From a virus, in IMG/VR virus record IMGVR_UViG_3300009285_000433, positions 1-41,629 of that record: 41,629 bases of DNA; one strand, written 5' to 3'. The notes beneath the pieces were generated by a model that did no database searches, was not told the DNA's origin, and saw nothing but the letters and a program-made list of their open reading frames with translations. Position numbers and translations under genes: made by a program. Of the stretch, positions 6,546 to 13,103 are shown one piece after another. The number at the start of each line of letters is the position of its first letter. Position 1 is the stretch's first letter.

Positions 6546-6692
6546 TTACCTCCTACACTTGAGGGTCGCCACTTTACTAGCGAGCTGCGAAGTTCCGCAA
6601 GTCTCGTTGCTGTGCTTTGCCTGCCACTCTACAAGAGTAGCGGCATCGCATTGTCGCTTAGAGCAGTGCTTCTCTAGTGGACACTTAGTCAT
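6546..6692 (-). CDS. 48-residue Cys-containing protein
   Basis: Opens MTKCPLEKHCSKRQCDAATL; five Cys (4, 10, 15, 32, 46) suggest zinc binding. GGAGG is nine bases upstream of the ATG. Its 3' end carries the ribosome site of the next gene (AGGAGGTAA). Confidence 0.6.
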   Translation of the reverse strand: MTKCPLEKHCSKRQCDAATLVEWQAKHSNETCGTSQLASKVATLKCRR

Positions 6693-6713
6693 CAGTCATC
6701 ACCTCCTTTCTTC

Positions 6714-6866
6714 TTATTTATTTATGTCTATGACGGCTTTAGCGGCGGCTCTCTCAACTACTTCATCTTCTTTCTTTATTTGTTTGAGTGCTTCCTCGTA
6801 GCTAATATGAAGTGTCTCTGCTCTTATTAGCGCTAAAGCATGGTTTAGTCCTTTCTCAAGTTTCAT
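6714..6866 (-). CDS. 50-residue helical protein, first gene of the early operon
   Basis: Opens MKLEKGLNHALALIRAETLH and is predicted almost wholly helical. The ATG is only five bases after the -10 box of a consensus promoter and has no Shine-Dalgarno, so the message is probably leaderless. It heads a run of about twenty leftward overlapping genes. Function unknown. Confidence 0.6.
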   Translation of the reverse strand: MKLEKGLNHALALIRAETLHISYEEALKQIKKEDEVVERAAAKAVIDINK

Positions 6867-6871
6867 ACCTT

Positions 6872-6901
6872 ATTATACCACGCCAGTATCACCCATGTCA
6901 A
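6872..6901 (-). promoter_or_regulatory. Sigma-70-type promoter, leftward (P2)
   Basis: Minus strand: TTGACA (6896-6901), 18-base spacer ending TGG, TATAAT (6872-6877). Consensus -35 and extended -10. Transcription would start at or next to the ATG at 6866. Probable main promoter of the 1.5-6.9 kb operon. Confidence 0.85.
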
Positions 6902-7002
6902 ATAAGTTTACGCCGTCAACAAGTATTCCGGCAGATGGTGAAATGCCGTGTGTAGGCTCTAGCCTTACTGAACCAGTATGTCCTTATCTGAACGCAAAGA
7001 AA

Positions 7003-7034
7003 AAGGACTGGAATAGCAACTACTTCCAGTCCTT
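7003..7034 (-). terminator. Rho-independent terminator, leftward
   Basis: A perfect 11-base stem (AAGGACTGGAA at 7003-7013 with TTCCAGTCCTT at 7024-7034) around a 10-base loop, followed on the minus strand by a T-rich tract (CTTTTTCTTT). It ends the short transcript that begins at the promoter near 7.9 kb and carries the 211- and 44-residue genes. Confidence 0.85.
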
Positions 7035-7050
7035 CTTTCTTACTGCTTAG

Positions 7051-7185
7051 TTAGCAGTCTTCCTCTGCATCCTCTGCATCCTCTACATCAGGACTATTCA
7101 GATAATCCCTCATATAGCCAGCTTTAGCGATTGTATCAGGTGTAACCTCTTCAAAGCTTTCCAAGCACTCCTCAAGAGTTACCAT
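7051..7185 (-). CDS. 44-residue acidic protein
   Basis: The ATG overlaps the upstream stop as TAATG. Opens MVTLEECLESFEEV and ends in a repeated EDAEDAEED stretch. Directly followed by a terminator. Strong acidity could indicate DNA mimicry or simply an acidic tail; no family recognised. Confidence 0.6.
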   Translation of the reverse strand: MVTLEECLESFEEVTPDTIAKAGYMRDYLNSPDVEDAEDAEEDC

Positions 7186-7820
7186 TATATTCTCTTGGTG
7201 GCTTTACCCAGCGCCATTCTTACACGATTTCGCCAGCCTCCATTAGTAGAGTGCTCGTAGGCTTCGCGGTAAGTCGTGCCTGCTGGTAAGACTTGCTCCA
7301 CCTTGTCAATGGTGACGGTAGTCTCTTCATCAAGGTAGACTTCGTCTCCCACTTCACCAAGCATTGTCTCACTGCTGGGTAGTCCACTTACATAGCTGGA
7401 CTTGCCCGTGCCTCCGCCTTCACCAGACGCTTTGCGTGGCGCATTCTTCATCAGGCGACAGCCAAGACTCTTTTCGGAGCCTTCCACCTCGCCGAAGTCT
7501 CTGGCAAACCAGACTCCTTCGGCGCCGTCCAGAATGCCCTCCTTGAGCATATCATTGACCACAGCATTCAGCCTGGTCATGATAGTGACGGTTGTCGTCT
7601 TGAGCTGATTGACTAAAGCGTCTTTCTTTACCTTCTCTTCAGCCGCAACGGCTTTGGTATGAAGTCCAGACAGCTTACCCATCAGCTTCAGGTCTTTGGC
7701 TTCCCACGCCTTGCCAACAGCCTCCAGTAGCTGGTCAACAGAATACTTGGTGTAGTCAATTACAGCCACGGGTGCTACAGCTTTTGGCGTTACAACAGCC
7801 TCTTTCTTTTTATCCGCCAT
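7185..7820 (-). CDS. Hypothetical protein, stand-alone early transcript
   Basis: 211 residues started at MADKKKEAVV, chosen because GAGGAG precedes it and a promoter lies upstream; the frame stays open into the leader. The N-terminal third is Lys/Ala-rich, residues 35-100 are a probable coiled helix, and a Gly/Ser-rich linker (GEGGGTGKSS) precedes a basic C-terminal part ending GGWRNRVRMALGKATKRI. With its own promoter and terminator it is probably abundant, perhaps a DNA-binding or host-takeover protein; this is inference. Confidence 0.65.
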   Translation of the reverse strand: MADKKKEAVVTPKAVAPVAVIDYTKYSVDQLLEAVGKAWEAKDLKLMGKLSGLHTKAVAAEEKVKKDALVNQLKTTTVTIMTRLNAVVNDMLKEGILDGAEGVWFARDFGEVEGSEKSLGCRLMKNAPRKASGEGGGTGKSSYVSGLPSSETMLGEVGDEVYLDEETTVTIDKVEQVLPAGTTYREAYEHSTNGGWRNRVRMALGKATKRI

Positions 7821-7926
7821 ATTCTTTTTACTCCTCACAATGCTGGGAGTCAGCCTGTTGCCACTTGCTAACCCTCCTTCGGGTGATATACTAGGGTGAA
7901 CCTCTTCACCCCCACCCATTGATACC
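7821..7926 (-). promoter_or_regulatory. Structured leader with hairpin and four-residue ORF
   Basis: The leader contains a perfect 7-base hairpin (GGGTGAA/TTCACCC at 7894-7911), then AAGGAGG inside a smaller ACCC/GGGT stem, then GTG GCA ACA GGC TGA, a five-codon ORF. The real gene's own GAGGAG follows. A translational or attenuation control is possible. Confidence 0.4.
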
Positions 7927-7955
7927 ATCATACCACAGCCACAAAGGTATGTCAA
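7927..7955 (-). promoter_or_regulatory. Sigma-70-type promoter, leftward (P3)
   Basis: Minus strand: TTGACA (7950-7955), 17-base spacer ending TGG, TATGAT (7927-7932). Extended -10. Drives the 211-residue gene. Confidence 0.8.
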
Positions 7956-7998
7956 CCCCAGTGACGGGCAGTGTCAGTCATTGGCAGTGCCAACCTAT

Positions 7999-8154
7999 TC
8001 ATATAATCTCGCTCAAGCTCTTCCGTTTGCCCTTTTTCGTTGCCGCCCGGAAATATGGCGCAGTCCAACGGAGCCATTGGATAGCAGGGTTAGCAACTCC
8101 ATTTTCTGGCGTGACCAGCTTGAGTGCAGCTCTCTTGACCAGAGCTACTGCCAC
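7999..8154 (-). CDS. Possible 51-residue basic protein
   Basis: A GTG-started ORF behind a weak AAGG, opening VAVALVKRAALKLVTPENGV and ending in a Lys-rich stretch (TKKGKRKSLSEII). The amphipathic composition looks protein-like, but there is no nearby promoter or gene overlap. A longer rightward frame (7919-8254) covers the same bases and runs over promoter P3, so this reading is preferred but uncertain. Confidence 0.3.
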   Translation of the reverse strand: MAVALVKRAALKLVTPENGVANPAIQWLRWTAPYFRAATKKGKRKSLSEII

Positions 8155-8320
8155 CCTACAGCCTTATTGCTGTGTATTTTTTATTTTGGGTAGGTCTAAG
8201 AGGAATTATCTTTTTCTGAAAAACAGACTAGAATCTCAAGAGGCAAATGGATAATCTTGGCTAGCTGGCTAACAGAATACCTAACACAAGCTCCGTGACA
8301 AGAGTTTAGAGTCGGACAGA

Positions 8321-8491
8321 CTAGTTCAAGCTCTCTGGCAGTAATACAGTTACTCTGATGGGAACCGCTTCAGTGAGAAGTCTCATGCTCAGGGCAACAG
8401 GCTCAGCGTAACCTCCCCATATAGCAAAGAGCCATCCGTCAGTAAATGGGTGGTAAAGTTCAGTCCATTGTAAGTTTGTCAAGAATTCCAT
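8321..8491 (-). CDS. 56-residue hypothetical protein
   Basis: Opens MEFLTNLQWTELYHPFTDGW and overlaps the 3' end of the upstream 75-residue gene by 32 bases. AAGGAG lies four bases before the ATG. Aromatic N-terminal half and hydrophobic C-terminal half; no family recognised. Last gene of the transcript from the 10.4 kb promoter; 8155-8320 beyond it holds nothing I can name. Confidence 0.55.
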   Translation of the reverse strand: MEFLTNLQWTELYHPFTDGWLFAIWGGYAEPVALSMRLLTEAVPIRVTVLLPESLN

Positions 8492-8687
8492 TAGTCTCCT
8501 TCAAGCAGCGAACAAGTTTTCTGTAGGCTATCGCTTCATCCTCTAAGCGTGCCGGAGTTTCTACTATTTTCATTTTCTCTTCCTCAGTGTCTGCTCTTCT
8601 GATTTTAGACGCCGCAGCATGCGCTTCCAGAAGAGTTTCTCTCACTATCGCTTCCACTCCATCAATCAGTAGTTTTATTATTTCCAT
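8460..8687 (-). CDS. Small helical hypothetical protein
   Basis: 75 residues, nearly all predicted helix or coiled coil, opening MEIIKLLIDGVEAIV. The ATG overlaps the upstream gene's end by ten bases. No family recognised. Confidence 0.6.
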   Translation of the reverse strand: MEIIKLLIDGVEAIVRETLLEAHAAASKIRRADTEEEKMKIVETPARLEDEAIAYRKLVRCLKETNGILDKLTMD

Positions 8688-9103
8688 GATTCTGGCGCAC
8701 CTCCATACTCTTCAATTTCTACAACTAACTTATCCAGTAACCCAGTCATGTGTAGAATCTTTTCCATTCTCTTCCTTGTCGTCATCTCAATTTCAATTCT
8801 CTGCATTACACTTGCCCTCCTCCTCATAATTTTTAGTCTCCCTTCTTTGATGACGTCAGACATAATTCCTGCTTTTCGTCCTCTCCGTTCAGTATAGTGT
8901 CTTTGCCCAACTTCTATAACTGCTCTATCAATCCAACAGTGTGGGTCTTTAGCGTGAAAATGCATCATCTTCTTCCACGTTTTGTCGCTATTCCTAAGTT
9001 TCATATAGTAGAGACAGACTACTTGAAACTCCCCAGCTTCTATAAATTGCCCGCAGTAGTAGCATTTTACTCGTCTTCTAGTTATCCTTACCCAAACGTT
9101 CAA
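8678..9103 (-). CDS. PARP-type zinc-finger-like protein
   Basis: 141 residues from a TTG start behind AAGGGA. CYYC (about 14-17) with an H..HAKDPHCW stretch (about 49-57) gives a C2HC site resembling PARP-type zinc fingers, which bind DNA ends; the rest is a charged helical tail. The resemblance is by motif only. Confidence 0.6.
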   Translation of the reverse strand: MNVWVRITRRRVKCYYCGQFIEAGEFQVVCLYYMKLRNSDKTWKKMMHFHAKDPHCWIDRAVIEVGQRHYTERRGRKAGIMSDVIKEGRLKIMRRRASVMQRIEIEMTTRKRMEKILHMTGLLDKLVVEIEEYGGAPESWK

Positions 9104-9106
9104 AGT

Positions 9107-9385
9107 TTATCCCTTCAACCAGCGTTGAGCATTTCTCTGGCTCGTATGAAGGATTAAAGCTATATCTCCAACAGACACTTTATGTTTCCTTAGTTTTTTT
9201 GCTAAGTCAACATTCTTTTCTTTTCGTAACTGCGCTTTTGTCTTACTGTGTTCCATAGCAACACAGTAGTCATATGGACAGAAGTTGATGCAGAAGTCTA
9301 TTCCTTCTTTGCTTTCGGGGTCATATATTCCTTCATCCGCCATCGCTTCGCAGCGTTTCTTATTTATTGTTCTTTCTTCATCCAT
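9107..9385 (-). CDS. Cys-containing HTH protein
   Basis: About 92 residues from the ATG at 9385, behind GAGG. The N-terminal half has C(x3)C(x4)C (CINFCPYDYC), the C-terminal half a helix-turn-helix ending VSVGDIALILHTSQRNAQRW. A possible early regulator. An in-frame TTG two codons earlier is an alternative start. Confidence 0.6.
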   Translation of the reverse strand: MDEERTINKKRCEAMADEGIYDPESKEGIDFCINFCPYDYCVAMEHSKTKAQLRKEKNVDLAKKLRKHKVSVGDIALILHTSQRNAQRWLKG

Positions 9386-9409
9386 CCTCAAGTCCTCACA
9401 TTCGTATGG

Positions 9410-9571
9410 CTATGCTTCTTCGTCAACTATATGTCCAACACCAACACTCCACTTTTTTGCCAATTCTTTCCATCCCTTCTTTGTCCGCTCAGTTAATCCA
9501 CAAGTGTAGCACTTGAAGAATAGTCCGTCAAAGTAGACTCTGTTGAGCTCTCCACAGTTAGGACACTTCAT
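9410..9571 (-). CDS. 53-residue zinc ribbon
   Basis: Opens MKCPNCGELNRVYFDGLFFK and continues with CYTCGL: a compact four-Cys ribbon followed by a basic helix. The ATG overlaps the upstream stop (ATGA). Confidence 0.7.
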   Translation of the reverse strand: MKCPNCGELNRVYFDGLFFKCYTCGLTERTKKGWKELAKKWSVGVGHIVDEEA

Positions 9572-9810
9572 CTATCTATCCTGAAACTCCTACTAAGAGC
9601 AATGGGTTTATCTACTCCCCTGACTTTTAGCCCAAAATCTTCAGTCATCTTGATGATTTCATTAATAACTTCTGGGATGAAGACATCTTGTCCGTAGCCA
9701 TGAAACACTGACATCAGTCCATTTAGCTGGAGTCGCAGTTGCCCAGTTGCTTTCTGATATTGCTCATCATCTAGCCAGTGAATGTCGCCGTATTCGGAAG
9801 GTTTCTGCAT
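9568..9810 (-). CDS. Hypothetical protein
   Basis: 80 residues; AAGGAG is seven bases before the ATG. Contains ATGQLRLQLNGL, similar to the start of the 52-residue protein at 5983-6141. Directly downstream of the methyltransferase gene. Function unknown. Confidence 0.6.
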   Translation of the reverse strand: MQKPSEYGDIHWLDDEQYQKATGQLRLQLNGLMSVFHGYGQDVFIPEVINEIIKMTEDFGLKVRGVDKPIALSRSFRIDR

Positions 9811-9813
9811 TTG

Positions 9814-10437
9814 TTATCTCCTTAGTCTCCTCACTATTTGCTCACAGTTCTTCTCATCAATTTCTACACCAACTCCAATCCTGCCATTCTTCTTAGCACT
9901 GACCAGTGTTGTTCCACTTCCACAGAATGGGTCAAGCACAATACTACCAGGTAATGTAAGATGATTAATGAAGTAATCTGCCCACGATACATCTTTCTGC
10001 CACGGGTGAAGTGGTTTATAGATACCTTCTGTTCCTGTAGGTGTGAACGAGTCCGTCATCATTACTTTAGCAATTCCTTTACCCTTCACATACCACAGAT
10101 TAGGCATCCCCGTAACTTCAATCCCGAAGCCTTTCATCCTAGCGTGAGTAGTTGGCTGATTCATCCACACGACCCAATTCATTCTTAGCTTATTCCAGAA
10201 AAGTGCCGTAACCTCAGGAATTAGATATTGTCCAACTAGCGTAATAAGTGACGCCCCGAATTTCATTAGTCTGGGGGACTCGTCAGCCAACGTCTTATAT
10301 GCGTAGTAGTAAGTGTCCTTTGTGTATGGAGGGTCAGTCAATACTAGATCAACAAAGTCATTAGGTAACTGTTTCATTATATCTTTACAGTCTCCCAGAT
10401 AAAGTGTAGTGTCTTTGTCCTCGTAGTATATTTCCAT
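9814..10437 (-). CDS. DNA methyltransferase (N4/N6 amino type, class beta order)
   Basis: 207 residues from MEIYYEDKDT; the frame is open to 10494 but the promoter lies inside that extension, so the later ATG is used, probably leaderless. Catalytic DPPY is at 35-38 and the AdoMet motif FCGSGTT at 171-177, so catalytic motif precedes AdoMet motif with the target-recognition region between them. It would methylate adenine N6 or cytosine N4, most likely to protect phage DNA from host restriction or mark it for regulation; no cognate nuclease is adjacent. Confidence 0.85.
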   Translation of the reverse strand: MEIYYEDKDTTLYLGDCKDIMKQLPNDFVDLVLTDPPYTKDTYYYAYKTLADESPRLMKFGASLITLVGQYLIPEVTALFWNKLRMNWVVWMNQPTTHARMKGFGIEVTGMPNLWYVKGKGIAKVMMTDSFTPTGTEGIYKPLHPWQKDVSWADYFINHLTLPGSIVLDPFCGSGTTLVSAKKNGRIGVGVEIDEKNCEQIVRRLRR

Positions 10438-10446
10438 CTCATTATT

Positions 10447-10475
10447 ATTATACCATACATCCTCACCGTAGTCAA
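10447..10475 (-). promoter_or_regulatory. Sigma-70-type promoter, leftward (P4)
   Basis: Minus strand: TTGACT (10470-10475), 17-base spacer ending TGG, TATAAT (10447-10452). The ATG of the methyltransferase is nine bases after the -10, so the leader is 0-3 bases. Divergent to P5, with copy B of the control element between them. Confidence 0.85.
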
Positions 10476-10497
10476 GAGCAGTAAAATATAACAAAAC

Positions 10498-10549
10498 ATC
10501 TATATAGTTATATTATCATTATACATATAATTCATTATATTCTTTGACT
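10498..10549 (+). promoter_or_regulatory. AT-rich control element, copy B
   Basis: Second copy of the ATTATACATATAATTCATTA element, placed between the divergent promoters P4 and P5 and ending in the P5 -35 box. Ideal position for a shared operator or activator site that switches between early leftward and late rightward transcription. Confidence 0.7.
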
Positions 10550-10572
10550 GGAGCAGGTAAAGATGATATAAT
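10544..10572 (+). promoter_or_regulatory. Sigma-70-type promoter, rightward (P5)
   Basis: TTGACT (10544-10549), 17-base spacer ending TGA, TATAAT (10567-10572): extended -10. Probable start of the packaging and portal transcript. Confidence 0.85.
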
Positions 10573-10612
10573 GAATCTAGATAACTAGTAGTGTGGAGTT
10601 GTTAGGTGATGT

Positions 10613-11296
10613 ATGATTGAAAGAAGTCCTTTCCACAAAGAAGTAAGTCATGAAGCTTTACAGAAAACTGCGCTTCCTGAAATGGAAACTCCTGAAGAGA
10701 GCATTCCTAGAAGTCTTGTTCCTTGGAATCGAGATGACGATAGGTCTCGCTACTTAGGATTACGTTCCAGTGGATTTACAGTTCGTGAAGCTCTTGGTCT
10801 GATTGGAAAAGCCAAGAGCACATTATCACTATGGAGACATGACCCAGTTTTTCTTGACCTGGAAAATAACATTCCTGAGTTACGAAAGACTTTAGCTCTT
10901 GAGTATGCTAGCCTTGAGTTTCTTCGTAACTATCGTCTCATTCTGGAAAAGGATTTCCGAGTTATCAAGGGTAGTTTAACCAGAAAGACAATTATTGATG
11001 ATAAGGGAAATTCCCATGTAATTCCACAGGAATCTCAAGACTTCCAGTATCTGCTCAAAGCAAGAGTTCATTATACTCCTCAACAACTACAAGCAATTGA
11101 ACAACTGTTTAGTAAGGGTAATGGCAAAAGTGAGGAGTTTAACTGGACAGACTTTGTCCTTACAATGAGTAGAACAAAAGAAACAATTAAAGAAGAAGTT
11201 AAGATAGGGACAAGACATCGGCAAGAGTCTCAGTTAGCGACACTTGAAGAAGATTTGGAGGATTTACCCAGTGCGGAGAGCAACAGCAAAGAGTAG
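10613..11296 (+). CDS. Terminase small subunit (probable)
   Basis: 227 residues. An N-terminal HTH-like stretch (SGFTVREALGLIGKAKSTLSLW, about 53-74) is followed by a helical body and an acidic C-terminus. Size, HTH and position directly before the large terminase support the small-subunit call, the part that recognises viral DNA for packaging. First gene after promoter P5; the ribosome site is weak (TAGGTGAT). Confidence 0.7.
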   Translation: MIERSPFHKEVSHEALQKTALPEMETPEESIPRSLVPWNRDDDRSRYLGLRSSGFTVREALGLIGKAKSTLSLWRHDPVFLDLENNIPELRKTLALEYASLEFLRNYRLILEKDFRVIKGSLTRKTIIDDKGNSHVIPQESQDFQYLLKARVHYTPQQLQAIEQLFSKGNGKSEEFNWTDFVLTMSRTKETIKEEVKIGTRHRQESQLATLEEDLEDLPSAESNSKE

Positions 11297-11405
11297 AGCA
11301 GCTTCATCCCGTAATATAAGAAAAGCACAAGTTAGTCGTGTAAGAAGACATGAGCCCAGGCAACTAGGAAGGGTAAGAGCATTGAGACATAGAGGAGGAG
11401 TGTAA
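11271..11405 (+). CDS. Possible 44-residue Arg-rich protein between the terminase genes
   Basis: A GTG-started ORF with GGAGG nine bases upstream. It overlaps the end of the small-subunit gene by 26 bases and the large-subunit ATG as TAATG. Opens VRRATAKSRAASSRNIRKAQ; about a third of residues are Arg or Lys. It fills the only gap between the two terminase genes and carries the ribosome site of the second. It could bind DNA in packaging, or be a chance frame. Confidence 0.45.
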   Translation: MRRATAKSRAASSRNIRKAQVSRVRRHEPRQLGRVRALRHRGGV

Positions 11406-13015
11406 TGTCTCAGTCAGAAATTCAAGCGTTACTTACTGATAGAAGACGACTAATTGAGACTTTGATTCCGATAGAAAACAAAGATAGACAACTTGTGCCT
11501 TTTATTCTCAATCCTATACAGTCCGCAATGTTTGATACAGCTACGCCTCGTGATGTCTATGTGAAGCCATCTCAGGTGGGAGGCACTAGTCTTATCATGT
11601 GCGACTTCCTTCTTGACTGCCTAATGTTTAAGGGCACTACGTCAGTAATCATCAGCTATGATGAGTTCATTACAGGTAGGCTACTGAGGAAGGCTCAAGC
11701 ATTCTATGATAATACAGCAATGGTTATTCCGTCATTACCAAAGCTTCATCACAAGTCAGTTAGTGAAAAGACTTTCATCTTCGAGAACAGTCTTGGTGTT
11801 AAGCAAGGCGAGAGTAGTTTCTACATAGCTTCCGCTAAAGGATTTGCTATGCCTCGAGGCGAGCCAATTCATAACCTGCTTCTAGATGAGTTAGCGTTTT
11901 GGCCAGCTGGTGTTATTACTGACGCTTTTGCCGCTGCCTTAAATAGAGTGCCACTGAGACCAAATACAAAAGTAAGAATCTTGTCGACCCCTAATGGTGA
12001 GGACAATGATTTTTATGAAGTCTATATGACAGCAAAAGAAGGACGAGAACTTGGCAAGAGTGTATTCAAGGCGCACTTCTACCCCTGGTTCTTACTACCT
12101 GAATACAGTCTGCCAGCAGATAATGAGTTTGTCCTACCAGGAGACTCAGAGTCATTCCTTTCAGATTTTACTCCAGACGAGTTGAAGTTGTTACTTCGCT
12201 TCAGAGATTTAGGAATTGACATTCTAGAGGCAAGTAATAAGCTTAGATGGAGACGTTACAAGATCGCTGAGAGCAGTAGTCTTAAGAGAAGTGGTGAAAC
12301 CAGATTACTCTTTGGTCAGGAGTTTCCAGAGGATGACGTATCTTGCTTCCAGTCTGCTGCCGACGAGTGGTATCCGCATGAAGAAGTTAATAGACTTGCT
12401 AAGGATTGCTTTCCTCCTACTTCATTTTATCAGGGAGCAGATGTGTGGGCTCCGCCGGAAAATGGTCAGCAATACTTGATGGCTATAGACCCGGGACTTG
12501 GCAAGACTTCAGAGTCAGTTGCTACTGTCTGGCTATTTACAGAGGAAAAGTTTAAGCATTGCGCAACTTTCTCAGGATTATATGCTGGTAAAGAAATGGT
12601 AGACAAATGCGTCCCTATCGCTCGTTGGTATAATGACGCTACTATTGCTAATGAAGACTCACTAGATATTACTTCGCACCTAGTGGGTTATCCAAATCTT
12701 TATTACAGGACTGACCCTGTAACAGGAATGGTGGGAAAAGATATAGGGTGGCAGACTAACCCATCGACAAAAGTCTTTATGTGTAACGAGTTTAGCAGGT
12801 CACTATCTAAGATTGAGACTCATGACATAAGAATTCCTAGTCAATGCAGAAACATCAGAGAAGGCAAGTCTCGTGGTAGAGTCATCCCCGTTTCTGTAGG
12901 TGCTGATGACTACCACGACAGTGCAGCACTCGCAATAGTCTGTCGCGGCTCCATACAGATAGAACGAGGCTTTGTCGGGTCGAAAGGGTGGAATGAAGGA
13001 TGGGGACGAGGCTAG
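11405..13015 (+). CDS. terL: Terminase large subunit
   Basis: 536 residues, ATPase plus nuclease motor that packages DNA into the prohead. The P-loop region KPSQVGGTS (54-62) lacks Lys before Thr and has Lys at its start, a deviant Walker A usual in terminases. Walker B is LLLDE (158-162). The RNase-H-like nuclease domain shows MAIDPGLG near 360 and DDYHDSAALA near 500, holding the metal-binding Asp residues. Preceded by GAGGAGG and coupled by TAATG to the short Arg-rich frame. Confidence 0.92.
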   Translation: MSQSEIQALLTDRRRLIETLIPIENKDRQLVPFILNPIQSAMFDTATPRDVYVKPSQVGGTSLIMCDFLLDCLMFKGTTSVIISYDEFITGRLLRKAQAFYDNTAMVIPSLPKLHHKSVSEKTFIFENSLGVKQGESSFYIASAKGFAMPRGEPIHNLLLDELAFWPAGVITDAFAAALNRVPLRPNTKVRILSTPNGEDNDFYEVYMTAKEGRELGKSVFKAHFYPWFLLPEYSLPADNEFVLPGDSESFLSDFTPDELKLLLRFRDLGIDILEASNKLRWRRYKIAESSSLKRSGETRLLFGQEFPEDDVSCFQSAADEWYPHEEVNRLAKDCFPPTSFYQGADVWAPPENGQQYLMAIDPGLGKTSESVATVWLFTEEKFKHCATFSGLYAGKEMVDKCVPIARWYNDATIANEDSLDITSHLVGYPNLYYRTDPVTGMVGKDIGWQTNPSTKVFMCNEFSRSLSKIETHDIRIPSQCRNIREGKSRGRVIPVSVGADDYHDSAALAIVCRGSIQIERGFVGSKGWNEGWGRG

Positions 13016-13103
13016 ACAGCAATATAGTCTCTTCTCAATCCCTTCTCACCCTTCTCAATCTTTTCCCCAGAAAAGTTAAAATAGAACAATTAGGAGGAGT
13101 TAG
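13016..13103 (+). other. Short intergenic, pyrimidine-rich direct repeats
   Basis: 88 bases between terminase and portal genes with CTTCTCAATCCCTTCTCACCCTTCTCAATC-like repeats; the portal ribosome site TTAGGAGGAG is at its end. No promoter or terminator seen. Confidence 0.4.

Noticed and set aside
7919-8254. Rightward 111-codon frame
   Set aside because: Runs over the consensus leftward promoter P3, lacks a ribosome site and opposes all neighbours.
8281-8345. tRNA-like piece with GTTCAAGCTC
   Set aside because: No 7-base acceptor stem or matching T-stem could be formed, and the minus strand encodes the 56-residue ORF there.
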